A DNA stretch of 64,000 nucleotides, taken from an uncultured Methanobrevibacter sp. (GTDB lineage: Archaea > Methanobacteriota > Methanobacteria > Methanobacteriales > Methanobacteriaceae). Positions 9,340 through 18,664 of the stretch are shown in pieces (position 1 is the first letter of the stretch; every line of letters starts with the position of its first letter). The DNA is taken from the NCBI RefSeq assembly GCF_900314695.1, contig NZ_OMWD01000004.1:1-64000 (forward strand), given 5' to 3'. Both the position numbers and the translations under genes were made by a program. The notes beneath the pieces were generated by a model. It ran no database searches, was not told the origin of the DNA, and saw nothing but the letters and a program-made list of their open reading frames with translations.

Positions 9340-9514
9340 AAAGAAATTAGACAACAAAGGACAAGGAAGTGCAGAATTGATCCTAATAACAGGAGGATTG
9401 ATTGTTATAATACTTCTAGTTGCAAGCTATATGTCCAACATAACCCAAAAAACGCAAACAACATTAAATAATTTGTTAAAAGAAGAAAGAGATTATTTAA
9501 TAAATAAAATTTGA
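9332..9514 (+). CDS. Second class III signal-peptide mini-pilin
   Basis: ATG 9332 lies inside the end of the preceding gene and gives a 60-residue protein starting MYKKKLDNKGQGSAELILI. It has the same Gln-Gly-Ser-Ala-Glu processing motif, one hydrophobic helix and a short charged tail with KEERDYL. A start at 9299 would place an unrelated stretch before the signal, so 9332 is preferred. The pair probably forms subunits of one thin filament or a pseudopilin-like complex; no assembly ATPase is encoded in this window. Confidence 0.75.
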   Translation: MYKKKLDNKGQGSAELILITGGLIVIILLVASYMSNITQKTQTTLNNLLKEERDYLINKI

Positions 9515-9540
9515 AAATAGGGACATTAACCCTATTTTCA
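9512..9540. terminator. Bidirectional terminator
   Basis: Arms 9512-9522 (TGAAAATAGGG) and 9530-9540 are perfectly complementary over 11 bp with a 7-base loop. The hairpin sits exactly between the convergent pilin-like gene and the polyferredoxin gene and can serve both. Confidence 0.7.
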
Positions 9541-10539
9541 ACTAATTAATGAATTTAAAATTTCAGCCCATGATTCAGAATTAATATTGACTAAATTCAT
9601 ATCTGTTCTGGTTAATACCCTAATATTCTGAGGACATGCAGTTACACAAGCACCACATAAATTACAGAAGTCTAAATTGGTAACAGATTTTCCATCAATA
9701 ATTTCAACTGCATTACATGGACAAACATCCAAACAAGCATGACATGAGTCGCCTTTGCAAATTTTTTCTTCAGTTTCCACCAATTCAAGTTTACCTTCAA
9801 ATGGTTTAGTAACTGTAATCGCATCAACAGGGCAAATTTCAGAACACCATGAACAGCTGACACATGAACTCTTTATGATAAATGCCTCACCAGAAATTTC
9901 AGGAACTTCAATTTCCTCACGCAACATACAAGTTGAACAAACTTCTTTAATTGCATCTTCTGGACAAATTCTTTTACATACACCACAATATACGCATTTG
10001 GATGTATCAACTTCAATGGAATTATTCAGTTTATCAACACTTGATGATGCAATATTTTTAAGAGTAATAGCTTCAGCAGGACATAAATCTGCACAGAAAG
10101 AACAATAAATACACTTATCTTCATCAAAACTTATTTCTCCACGAACTAATGTAGAAATATCTGGAAGTTTTCTTTCAAATAAAATAGAATCTCTTGGACA
10201 AACAGATTTGCACCTTCCACAATAAATGCAATCTTCTTCATCAATAGTGGATTGAACTTCCCATAAAGGATAAGAATCATCATTTTTAATATTATTACCA
10301 TCAATTGTCAAAGATAATGCATCAAATGGACAAGATACTGAACATAACCCACAGAATACACAAGAATCACTAACAGAAATTAAATCCATCTCTATTAATC
10401 CTCGTGCAATAGGAACCAACGGACCTAATCTCAATGATGAAGTAGGGCATGTATCAACACAAATTCCACAACCAACACAATTTACATCATTGTAAGACAA
10501 TTTACGGTGTTCTTCACCAACACGCTCTATATCAAACAT
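9538..10539 (-). CDS. fwdF: Polyferredoxin, FwdF/FmdF type
   Basis: The 333-residue protein carries about eight [4Fe-4S] ferredoxin motifs of the form CxxCxxCxxxCP, evenly spread; one Cys set is interrupted by an insertion near residues 200-230. The N-terminus (EEHRKLSY, CVGCGICVDTCPTSSL, VPIARGLIEMD) matches my recollection of FwdF, the electron-delivering polyferredoxin of formylmethanofuran dehydrogenase. No catalytic fwd/fmd gene is present here, so it is an orphan or second copy. The small ferredoxin at 10549 lies nine bases upstream and is almost certainly co-transcribed. A generic polyferredoxin is the alternative. Confidence 0.7.
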   Translation of the reverse strand: MFDIERVGEEHRKLSYNDVNCVGCGICVDTCPTSSLRLGPLVPIARGLIEMDLISVSDSCVFCGLCSVSCPFDALSLTIDGNNIKNDDSYPLWEVQSTIDEEDCIYCGRCKSVCPRDSILFERKLPDISTLVRGEISFDEDKCIYCSFCADLCPAEAITLKNIASSSVDKLNNSIEVDTSKCVYCGVCKRICPEDAIKEVCSTCMLREEIEVPEISGEAFIIKSSCVSCSWCSEICPVDAITVTKPFEGKLELVETEEKICKGDSCHACLDVCPCNAVEIIDGKSVTNLDFCNLCGACVTACPQNIRVLTRTDMNLVNINSESWAEILNSLIS

Positions 10540-10548
10540 AAAAATACC

Positions 10549-10740
10549 TCATGCTTTAGATATAGCTTGATTTGGGCAATTTTGTATACAAAGTTCACAA
10601 TCATCACAATTTTCAGGGACTATCTTTACATCCCCATCTTCTTCAATAATTGCACCTTGTTCACAAAGTTTAATACATAATCCTTGCACAGGACAATCTT
10701 GAATATGTCCACATGCCTCCGAATCAATTTTTACTGCCAT
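10549..10740 (-). CDS. Small 2[4Fe-4S]-type ferredoxin
   Basis: The 63-residue protein has one classical cluster motif (CDDCELCIQNCP) and one altered motif near the N-terminus (C-x5-C-x5-C-x3-C, from CGHIQDCPVQGLCIKLC). The first may bind a modified cluster. GAGGTGGTTAT precedes the ATG. Together with the polyferredoxin behind it, it forms an electron-transfer unit, perhaps an FwdG-like partner. The odd first motif makes the cluster count uncertain. Confidence 0.75.
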   Translation of the reverse strand: MAVKIDSEACGHIQDCPVQGLCIKLCEQGAIIEEDGDVKIVPENCDDCELCIQNCPNQAISKA

Positions 10741-10842
10741 ATAACCACCTCAAATAATTTCATATGATTATTATTAAAAATAATGCACATGTAATTAAAA
10801 ATTTATCGAAATGAATATATAAACATATCGATTATATTTCGG

Positions 10843-11301
10843 CTAACGAATTAGATATCCTCTATTATTTATCTCACCACTCCGAATACGAGTGGAAGAA
10901 ATTGGATTTCCATCATAAGCCAACACAAAACTAACAACAACAATATCAAGAGGTTTCATACCTTTAGAAATTCTAATCTCATTAATCTTAACTGCAGTTG
11001 GTTCTGTCTCAGCACTTACAACAATAGCTTCAAAATCACCATCATAAATAGTAGTACCATAAGGATCTTCCAAAGGAACAACAGTGAAATTAGATTTATC
11101 AGAAAAGAAATATTTAAGATTCTTCATTCTCAATTCACAAGAATCAATATTACCTTTTAAACCTCCAAAATCATCTGAAGTTACACCAATCTCCACAAAA
11201 TCTCCGATTTCAAAAGCAGTCGATAATAATTTCTTATGACCATCATGGAATTTGTCAAAAGTTCCTCCAACAGCCACTTTAGAATAATTTTTAGAATTCA
11301 T
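10843..11301 (-). CDS. coaD: Phosphopantetheine adenylyltransferase, archaeal type
   Basis: The 152-residue protein begins with a nucleotidyltransferase signature (VAVGGTFDKFHDGHKKLL) including the HxGH-like DGH motif, and ends with the ISSTRIRSGEI motif. This is the archaeal CoaD/PPAT branch, which transfers AMP from ATP to 4'-phosphopantetheine in coenzyme A synthesis. The length fits the family. It stands alone between the ferredoxin pair and the wall protein. Confidence 0.85.
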   Translation of the reverse strand: MNSKNYSKVAVGGTFDKFHDGHKKLLSTAFEIGDFVEIGVTSDDFGGLKGNIDSCELRMKNLKYFFSDKSNFTVVPLEDPYGTTIYDGDFEAIVVSAETEPTAVKINEIRISKGMKPLDIVVVSFVLAYDGNPISSTRIRSGEINNRGYLIR

Positions 11302-11408
11302 AATATTGTCTCAATAGCTTGCTAATTAAATCTTTATTAAAACTATTATAAATTATTAGCTATTGAAAAAAAAAGGATTAAAAAAAATAAAAAAATAAAA
11401 GTAGAAAA

Positions 11409-14369
11409 CTAGAATGGTAAACTTGTGTAATAGCCATGAAGACTATAAGTATCCGGATTCCAATTTACTACATTTCCAAACGAGTTTCTAGTACTTGTTG
11501 CATCAGCAACTGTCCAAGTATCTCCTACTAAAACTTGAGCCCATACGTGACCATAAGTAGCACTGGAGAATGTACATGTACCATGGACATATCTGGCTGG
11601 AAGGCCTGCTGCCCTAGACATTGCTACAACTAAATGTGCATGATCAACACAATTTCCAGTTCCTGCATTCAATGTACCAACAGCACCATATCTAGTATCA
11701 TAATAGAAACTATAAGACACTGTATCCCTAACATAATTAAAGATTGCTTTAGCTTTAGCTTTTTCTGATGTTAATCCTTTAGTCAATTTAGCAACCAAAT
11801 TCTTAATTTTATCATTATTTACTTGACAATTTGCAGTAGCTGCCAAGTAAGGTTTTAAATCCTTAATAGTATTTTTAGAATTTAATTTACTAGTAGTTGA
11901 CTCAGATAAAGATTTTACAGCAGTATAAGCAGGCATAACGCCTTCATTTCCATAAAATGCAACAACACGTGCTAAAGCATAAACTACACCTTTAAATCCG
12001 ATATTTCCCAAATCGGAACTTACATAATTAGGCATGATACCTTTAGACTCTGCAGTTTTCACTAAACTTTTAGCTACTGCAAGATAATTATATAAATTAC
12101 CCATATCTGAAGCAGATCCCGGTTTTTTAGGACTTGCAACTTTTAAAACTGGAAGATTATCTTTATTATCGGATTTCAAATTAATTATAGCTTCGGAAAC
12201 TAAATATAAGAAATCTGCAGTAGAATAGTATAAACTACCAATTTTAATTTTAGAAGGTAATTTTTCATTATCTTCAACATATCCTTTAACATATTTAGAT
12301 GCTGAAATAATTTGGTTTAAAGTAAGCGTATTTAAAACATGAATTGTTGATGAACCTGAAGTTGAATCAACAGTAAATTGAATTTTATAATCTCCCTTAG
12401 ACAATTTACCTAAATTAACTTTAGCCACACCAGCATCATTAGTTTTAGCAGCATAATTTTTCTTATTTAAAGTAAAAGTAACTTTAACTTTTTTAACAGG
12501 ATTACTTTTACCATCAATAACCTTAACTGAATAATAAACAGTTTTTCCAACAGATGCATATGCTTGCTTAGCAACGAATTTTGTTCCGTTTACTAAAATT
12601 TTCTTAGTTATTGTATCTGATGTATAATACTTACCATAAACAATAGTGTCAATAGGATAATAGCCTACTTTAGCATTAATTTTTAACTTAGCCATACCTT
12701 TAGCATCAGTTTTAGCATAATAATTCTTGCCTTTGAATGTGAATTTAACAGTAACATTGAATAAAGGTTTACCAGACATATCTTTCACAGTCGCTTTGAA
12801 TGAAGATCCATCTTTATATTTCATGTTTAAATTTTTTACAGTTAATTTTGAATCCAATCTGGAAACAATAATCTTATTTGAACCGTAAGCATAATCTTTT
12901 GAACCTTTCTTATCATAAGAATATTTGACTGTATAAGTACCTGGTTTCAACTTACCAACAGCAAGTTTAGCAACACCCTTTGCATCGGTTTTTGCAGTAT
13001 AGGTTTTACCATTTAAATTGAACTTAATTGTTTTATTACTTAAAGGTTTATCGCGTTGTTTAAGAGTTGCTTTGAAATAAGATCCATCTTTATACTTCAT
13101 TTTTAAATCAGAAGCGGTTAAATTACATGTTGGGTCTCGAACATATAATTTACTGGATTCAGAAGATGAATAAAACATACTGTTTCCACGAAAAGTATAC
13201 TTAATATCATATGTACCTTTTGAAAGTCCGGAAATAGTTATTTTAGCTTTCCCGTTCTTATCTGTAATTGCAGTTAAAATTTTACCATTATAATCAAAGT
13301 ATACTTTTGCCCCATTTATATTAACATCATGTTTAGATTTTAAAACAACAGTGAAAACATATTTAGTTTTAGGGTGAATGTATGTTTTATATGGTGAATG
13401 AGTAATATTAGACTTATCCTTTTTGACTACAATATTATTGGATAACTTTTCACCAGAGTATGGGTTGACTGATGTAATAGTATGACTACCTACACGTAAA
13501 TTGATATTTAACTTTGCAACTCCATTTTTATTAGTTGTTCTTGTATAATTTTTTCCATTAAGTTTGAATGTGACTTTAGTATTTGCTAAAGCCGCACCAT
13601 CTTTTAAGAATGTTGCTTGATACACGGAAGTATATCCATAATATTTTTTAATGTCACTTCCTTTTACAGAAGACAATACTTTAACTTTCTTTGAAAGAGA
13701 AGAAGCAGTGTAATTGGAGTTACCTGCATAAGTTAAAGAAAGAGTATAAGTACCAACTGATAAAGCAGCTGTTTTAATTGATGCAATACCTTGATTATTA
13801 GTATTTGCAGAATATGTCTTTCCGTTAACTTTCAAAGAAATCTTTTGATTATTTAAAGCCTTACCTGAATTATCTTTTAAAGTAACTTTGAAAACTGTAC
13901 CAGACTTACTATATGAAGTGTCACTTACAGACAATTTTGTAGCTACTTTACTGCTATTGCCTAAAACATCTGAATTATGTGAACTTACGCTGACAACATC
14001 ATCAATGTCGGAAACGGCAATAATTTCATTGGAAGATAAAGATAATTTCTCATCTGCGATAGAAACCAAGGAAGAGTCATAAGTTCCGTTATTATCCTCA
14101 TAATCTGAAATAATACTGCTTGATAAAACAGTGTCAGAAGGATAATTTTCTAAATTATCATCATGAGAATTAACTATATTAGTTTCTGAGATAGAATCCT
14201 CGTTAGAAATTTCTAATTTATTTTGTATGGATGATGCATTAACATCATCATCTAAATTTGAATATTCTGTAATTGAAACATTTGTATTATCAACTGCACT
14301 AACAGCACTTAATAAAATAAAGAATGTCAGTACTATTGATAGAGTTAATGTTTTATTTTTTATCGAAAT
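11409..14369 (-). CDS. Secreted wall protein: Ig-like repeats, pseudomurein-binding repeats, transglutaminase-like protease domain; non-AUG start
   Basis: Reading open from the Shine-Dalgarno GAGGTGG (14374-14380), the frame encodes a basic signal peptide (KNKTLTLSIVLTFFILLSAVSA), an acidic linker, about seven Ig-like modules (~140-640), two segments resembling pseudomurein-binding repeats (~675-830), and a C-terminal transglutaminase-like domain with Cys in GNCVDHAHL, His in YGHVW and Asp in VADAT. That layout resembles PeiW/PeiP-type pseudomurein endoisopeptidases, so wall remodelling is a reasonable inference. No ATG, GTG or TTG opens the frame before TTG 14067-14069, which would delete the signal peptide. 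The usable starts are ATT (14367-14369, ideal spacing) or ATA (14361-14363). The ends of the true protein are therefore uncertain. Confidence 0.8.
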   Translation of the reverse strand: MSIKNKTLTLSIVLTFFILLSAVSAVDNTNVSITEYSNLDDDVNASSIQNKLEISNEDSISETNIVNSHDDNLENYPSDTVLSSSIISDYEDNNGTYDSSLVSIADEKLSLSSNEIIAVSDIDDVVSVSSHNSDVLGNSSKVATKLSVSDTSYSKSGTVFKVTLKDNSGKALNNQKISLKVNGKTYSANTNNQGIASIKTAALSVGTYTLSLTYAGNSNYTASSLSKKVKVLSSVKGSDIKKYYGYTSVYQATFLKDGAALANTKVTFKLNGKNYTRTTNKNGVAKLNINLRVGSHTITSVNPYSGEKLSNNIVVKKDKSNITHSPYKTYIHPKTKYVFTVVLKSKHDVNINGAKVYFDYNGKILTAITDKNGKAKITISGLSKGTYDIKYTFRGNSMFYSSSESSKLYVRDPTCNLTASDLKMKYKDGSYFKATLKQRDKPLSNKTIKFNLNGKTYTAKTDAKGVAKLAVGKLKPGTYTVKYSYDKKGSKDYAYGSNKIIVSRLDSKLTVKNLNMKYKDGSSFKATVKDMSGKPLFNVTVKFTFKGKNYYAKTDAKGMAKLKINAKVGYYPIDTIVYGKYYTSDTITKKILVNGTKFVAKQAYASVGKTVYYSVKVIDGKSNPVKKVKVTFTLNKKNYAAKTNDAGVAKVNLGKLSKGDYKIQFTVDSTSGSSTIHVLNTLTLNQIISASKYVKGYVEDNEKLPSKIKIGSLYYSTADFLYLVSEAIINLKSDNKDNLPVLKVASPKKPGSASDMGNLYNYLAVAKSLVKTAESKGIMPNYVSSDLGNIGFKGVVYALARVVAFYGNEGVMPAYTAVKSLSESTTSKLNSKNTIKDLKPYLAATANCQVNNDKIKNLVAKLTKGLTSEKAKAKAIFNYVRDTVSYSFYYDTRYGAVGTLNAGTGNCVDHAHLVVAMSRAAGLPARYVHGTCTFSSATYGHVWAQVLVGDTWTVADATSTRNSFGNVVNWNPDTYSLHGYYTSLPF

Positions 14370-14386
14370 TTTTCCACCTCTTGGTT

Positions 14387-14447
14387 CTCATTACGAAAAT
14401 TTTATAGTAAAATATGATTATACTAATGTATAGTATTTCATAATGAG
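14387..14447 (-). promoter_or_regulatory. 5'-terminal leader hairpin of the wall protein mRNA
   Basis: On the minus strand, CTCATTATGAAA (14447-14436) pairs over 12 bp (one U-G) with TTTCGTAATGAG (14398-14387). A smaller ATACTA/TAGTAT stem lies inside. The hairpin starts about three bases from the predicted transcription start and ends seven bases before the ribosome site. Confidence 0.55.
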
Positions 14448-14470
14448 TAGATAACATTATATAATTTATC

Positions 14471-14480
14471 TATATATAAA
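14471..14480 (-). promoter_or_regulatory. TATA box of the wall protein gene
   Basis: The minus strand reads CATTTATATATAG here. About 26 bases downstream puts the transcription start near 14450 and leaves an 80-base leader. The rest of 14490-14825 is AT-rich and holds no gene that I can see. Confidence 0.55.
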
Positions 14481-14825
14481 TGTTTTTACAACTTAAAAAT
14501 CTTAAAAACAAATTAAAAACAAATAAATCGTTAAAAAAAAGTTAAAAAGATATATAAATAGGAAATAAAAGAATAATTTTACTGAAATAAAGTATAATAA
14601 GATTAAATATCTTAAATTTAATTTAAATAAAAAACAATGGCATCAAAAATGAAATTTTAATTTAATGGTTTTTTATAAGAAAAATTAGAATATAATTATG
14701 TTTTATAAAAAAAATAGAAAAATTATTGATTGATTAATGAAAATTAATTACAATACTAACACTTATATCATAAACAAAGAATTTAAATTAAAAAATAAAA
14801 AAAGTCAAAATAAATAGCTGATTAT

Positions 14826-16379
14826 ATGTTATATGAAAAAAATACATTCAGGAAAAACCATAAAAATACTGAAATTCATTTAGGATTAACTTACCCCAAC
14901 ATATATAAGACTGCGATGTCTTCACTAGGTTATAACATTTTATACAATCAATTGAATGAACGGGATGACACATGGTGTGAGAGGATAATATATCCGAATA
15001 CAAAAAGTATCGAATCAAATATGCCCATGAAACATTTAGACATAATCAGCTTTACATTGCAATTTGAAGAAGATTACTTTAATGTCTTAAAAATGTTAAA
15101 AGAAGCTGAAATTCCACTTAAACGAAAAGAACGTGGAGACGAGTACCCATTAATTATTGCCGGAGGCCCCTGTGCAACTGCAAATCCGATGCCTTTATCC
15201 GATTACATTGATCTTTTTGTAATTGGTGAAGGAGAATACATTCTAAATGACATTTTAAATGCATATCTTAAAAGCCCAAATAAAAATCTAAAGAAGTTTC
15301 TAGAAATACCGGGAGTTTATATTCCGGAATACAACAATAAGACAAAAATCGTTCTGGTTGATGATATGGAAAATGCTTATCATATAACTGAACCTATTAT
15401 AAGCAAAAGTGATGATGAAAATTATCAAACAGTTTTCAACAATACAATAATGCTGAACGTTTCAAGAGGCTGCATGAGAGGATGCAGATTCTGCATGTCC
15501 GGATATCTATATAGACCCACAAGAGAGACAAGTCATGAAAAGCTGATTGACATTGCAATACAAAACAGACAGAACACAGGATTAAATAAAGTCACTTTAA
15601 TTGGTGCTGCAGTATCTGACTATATCAATTTGGAAAATCTGATAGATGGTCTTGAAAAAAAAGGTTTTCAAATATCAACTCCATCACTTAGAATTGAATC
15701 AATTAACAAAAAAACATTACAGACATTAAAAGAAAGTGGACTTAAAACAATAACTCTTGCACCAGAATCCATTCCCAAATTGAGAAAGGTAATAAATAAG
15801 GAGATACTAGATGAAACAATTTTTACAGTAATAAAAAATGCTGTTGAATTGGACTTCAAAATCAAGTTATACTTTCTGATTGGAATACCTGGTGAAAATA
15901 TGGATGACATTAAAGAACTTGCCGAATACTTGAAAAGAATAGCAGATATGCATTATAATATTAAAAATGTAAAATTTAGTATAAACCCACTAATTCCTAA
16001 ACCTCATACTCCATTACAATGGGAAGGATATGATTTTAAAGATATTAAAAACAAAACTAGGTATCTGAAAAAAGAATTGAAAAAATATAACATAAAGTGC
16101 GAAAGTCCTAAAAAAAGTATGATTCAATATATCCTATCTTGTGGAAATAGTGGCATTGGTGAAATTATTGAGAAAACTTTGACAAAAACGGTTACACTAA
16201 AAGAATGGAAAGAACAACTCCCACATTATCAAATTGATGATGAACTGCCTTGGGATAATATTGATGTTAGCGTAGATAAAAGATTTTTGAAAATAGAACA
16301 TTCACGACTGAAAAATTTAAAACAAACACCATGGTGTCAGACTAGTCCATGCTATAATTGTGGTGCATGTGAAAAATAA
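14826..16379 (+). CDS. B12-binding-type radical SAM protein, unknown substrate
   Basis: The 517-residue protein has an N-terminal Rossmann-like domain of the cobalamin-binding type (~15-150, with IIAGGPCATANP and FVIGEGE) and a radical SAM core starting with CMRGCRFC (the C-x3-C-x2-C cluster motif, ~residue 216). A Cys-rich C-terminal tail (PWCQTSPCYNCGACEK) could hold an additional cluster. It resembles archaeal and bacterial proteins related to the YgiQ/MiaB-like radical SAM group; methyl transfer or tRNA modification are possible, but no substrate can be named. It stands alone with its own AT-rich upstream region. Confidence 0.75.
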   Translation: MLYEKNTFRKNHKNTEIHLGLTYPNIYKTAMSSLGYNILYNQLNERDDTWCERIIYPNTKSIESNMPMKHLDIISFTLQFEEDYFNVLKMLKEAEIPLKRKERGDEYPLIIAGGPCATANPMPLSDYIDLFVIGEGEYILNDILNAYLKSPNKNLKKFLEIPGVYIPEYNNKTKIVLVDDMENAYHITEPIISKSDDENYQTVFNNTIMLNVSRGCMRGCRFCMSGYLYRPTRETSHEKLIDIAIQNRQNTGLNKVTLIGAAVSDYINLENLIDGLEKKGFQISTPSLRIESINKKTLQTLKESGLKTITLAPESIPKLRKVINKEILDETIFTVIKNAVELDFKIKLYFLIGIPGENMDDIKELAEYLKRIADMHYNIKNVKFSINPLIPKPHTPLQWEGYDFKDIKNKTRYLKKELKKYNIKCESPKKSMIQYILSCGNSGIGEIIEKTLTKTVTLKEWKEQLPHYQIDDELPWDNIDVSVDKRFLKIEHSRLKNLKQTPWCQTSPCYNCGACEK

Positions 16380-16438
16380 TTACTAGAAAAAAATTAAATT
16401 ACTATAATAATATAAATAATAATAAGTGAGGAAAAATT

Positions 16439-17557
16439 ATGATTAACCCAGCGAAAAGAACAAATACTATTGAATTGTCACAAATTAGAAAAATGTTTGA
16501 AGCAACAAAGCCTGGTGCAATAAACCTTGGAATAGGAGAACCAGATTTTAATGTACCTCAAAACATTAAGGATGCGATGAAAAAATCAATTGATGATAAT
16601 GAAACACAATATACTCCAAATAAAGGATATATTGAATTAAGAGAAAAAATCGCTGAAAAATTCAAAAAGGACAATGGCATAATAACAGATCCTGAAAATA
16701 TCATCGTTACAGTTGGAGCCAGTGAAGCATTATACATCAGCGCTCAGGCATTTATGGAAGCTGGTGACGAAATACTTCTACCGAATCCAAGTTTTTTATT
16801 ATATGAATCATGTATTAACTTAGCTGGAGGGAGCATTGTTCCGGTTGACTGTAAAATGGAAAATGAATTTAAATTAAAAGCAGATGATGTTTTGGAAAAA
16901 ATTACTGATAAAACAAAAGCAATTATTTTAAATTCCCCATCCAATCCAACAGGAGCAGTAATGGAAAAAGAAGATATCAAGGCAATCGCCGACTTATCTA
17001 TGGATCATAATTTCCTAATCATTTCTGATGAGATATATGAAAAAATAATATATGATAAAAATCATTACTCTCCAGCAAAATACAGTGACAATGTTATTAC
17101 AATAAACGGTTTTTCAAAAACTTATGCAATGACTGGATTGCGAATCGGTTATTTGACAGCAAATGAAGAGCACACTGAAGAGTTGTTCAAGATACACCAA
17201 AACAGTATTGCCTGTGCCAATTCCACTGCACAAAAAGGTGCTTATGAAGCTTTAACAGGACCACAGGATGAAGTTCATAAAATGGTTAGTGAATTTAAAA
17301 AGAGAAGAGATTTAATTGTTTCCAGATTAAATGAAATGGGATACGAAACCGTGAATGCTGAAGGAGCATTTTATGTATTTCCAAAAATTGAAGATGAAAA
17401 CTTTGTTAAAAAAGCTGCAGATGCTGGAGTAGTGACAGTTACAGGAGCTGCATTCGGATCAAACGGTAAGGGACATGTCAGAATGTCCTATGCGAATTCC
17501 TATGAAAACATTGAAAAAGCGATGGATATACTAGAAGAGCGTGTAGTAAATGGATGA
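16439..17557 (+). CDS. Class I/II PLP-dependent aminotransferase (aspartate aminotransferase-like)
   Basis: The 372-residue fold-type I enzyme has the substrate-binding NLGIGEPDFNVP segment, NSPSNPTGAV, SDEIYEKI and the PLP lysine in NGFSKTYAMTGLRIGYL (~residue 231). The conserved Arg near the C-terminus (HVRMSYAN) binds the alpha-carboxylate. It probably transaminates aspartate or an aromatic or branched-chain acid. GTGAGGAAAAATT precedes the ATG. It overlaps the CDF transporter gene by eight bases. Confidence 0.85.
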   Translation: MINPAKRTNTIELSQIRKMFEATKPGAINLGIGEPDFNVPQNIKDAMKKSIDDNETQYTPNKGYIELREKIAEKFKKDNGIITDPENIIVTVGASEALYISAQAFMEAGDEILLPNPSFLLYESCINLAGGSIVPVDCKMENEFKLKADDVLEKITDKTKAIILNSPSNPTGAVMEKEDIKAIADLSMDHNFLIISDEIYEKIIYDKNHYSPAKYSDNVITINGFSKTYAMTGLRIGYLTANEEHTEELFKIHQNSIACANSTAQKGAYEALTGPQDEVHKMVSEFKKRRDLIVSRLNEMGYETVNAEGAFYVFPKIEDENFVKKAADAGVVTVTGAAFGSNGKGHVRMSYANSYENIEKAMDILEERVVNG

Positions 17558-18458
17558 TTTTAGAAGCAAAGCAGGTAAAAAAGCGGCTATAGTTGCTATA
17601 GTAGCAAACTGCTTTTTAACCGCATTCAATATAGCAATAGGAATAATGTCTGGAAGTTATGCATTAATATCCGAAGGGGCACACACATTATCTGATGTAG
17701 CTACATCTGTAATCGCATTTGTTGGATTTAAAATAGGTCAAAAACCTGCTGACGATGAACATCCTATAGGACACGGCCGTGCAGAAGCAATTGGAGGATT
17801 AATAATAGTTTTATTCTTAGGAATGGTTGCTTATGAAATAATGCAGGGAGCTATTGAAAGGCTATTAAATCCATCATTAATTACAACACCAGACTTTTAT
17901 GCAGCAATAATGGCAGTTTTTGGCATTATAATAAATTTTTCCGTCAGCGAATATATTATAAAAATTGGAAAAGAAATTAGAAGTCCTGCAATTGTTGCAG
18001 ATGGTAAACACCAAAAAACAGATATTTTTTCATCAATAGCAGTATTGTTAAGTGTTGTTGTATCAAATATGGGTTATCCTATTTTAGACCCAATAATTGG
18101 ATTAATCATTGGAGTTTTAATCTTAAAAACAGCATATGAAGTAGGTAAAGAAAACATTGACCATATTATGGGAAAGGTACCTTCCCCCGAATTCATAAAC
18201 AAAATTAAAAGAGTTGCCAATAAAACTCCTAATGCACAGGATGCACATAACATCAAAGTCGATTATTTGGGTTCTTATGCAGTAGTCAGTTTACATGTCA
18301 AAGTTGATGGAAATATGACAGTAGATGAATCACATAAAATAGCGCACTCAGTTGAAAAAAACCTCATAAAAAAGATTCCCGAAGTAAAATATGCTATGGT
18401 ACATGTCTGCCCAATAGGATTGGAATACAACCATGACCAGGAAAATGATGAAAAATAA
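17550..18458 (+). CDS. Cation diffusion facilitator transporter
   Basis: The 302-residue protein has six predicted membrane helices in the first ~205 residues and a C-terminal cytoplasmic ferredoxin-like domain (~210-290). The metal-binding residues are visible as HTLSD in helix 2, HPIGHGR in the loop, and ADGKHQKTD in helix 5. CDF proteins export Zn, Mn, Fe or Co in exchange for protons; the metal cannot be read from sequence. Translation is probably coupled to the upstream aminotransferase by the eight-base overlap. Confidence 0.85.
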   Translation: MDDFRSKAGKKAAIVAIVANCFLTAFNIAIGIMSGSYALISEGAHTLSDVATSVIAFVGFKIGQKPADDEHPIGHGRAEAIGGLIIVLFLGMVAYEIMQGAIERLLNPSLITTPDFYAAIMAVFGIIINFSVSEYIIKIGKEIRSPAIVADGKHQKTDIFSSIAVLLSVVVSNMGYPILDPIIGLIIGVLILKTAYEVGKENIDHIMGKVPSPEFINKIKRVANKTPNAQDAHNIKVDYLGSYAVVSLHVKVDGNMTVDESHKIAHSVEKNLIKKIPEVKYAMVHVCPIGLEYNHDQENDEK

Positions 18459-18464
18459 TAATAA

Positions 18465-18548
18465 CGCCGGGACCGGGATTTGAACCCGGGAGGTCATATG
18501 ACCATCGGATTAGCAGTCCGACGCCGTACCAGGCTGGGCCATCCCGAC
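18465..18548 (-). tRNA. tRNA-Ser (GCU anticodon)
   Basis: On the minus strand the acceptor arm GTCGGGA pairs with TCCCGGC, followed by G73, the serine discriminator. The anticodon loop CTGCTAA shows GCT. A long variable arm (GGTCATATGACC) and a T arm with GGTTCAAATCC are present. CCA is not encoded. No intron is seen. Confidence 0.93.
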
Positions 18549-18664
18549 AATTAAAAAACAAGTATAATAAATTATATGTAAAAACTTATTTATAAACTTA
18601 ATTATTTTTATTAATGGCACATTCAGAAGTGGACTAATCTCAAAAATATAAGTGATCTAAAAAA

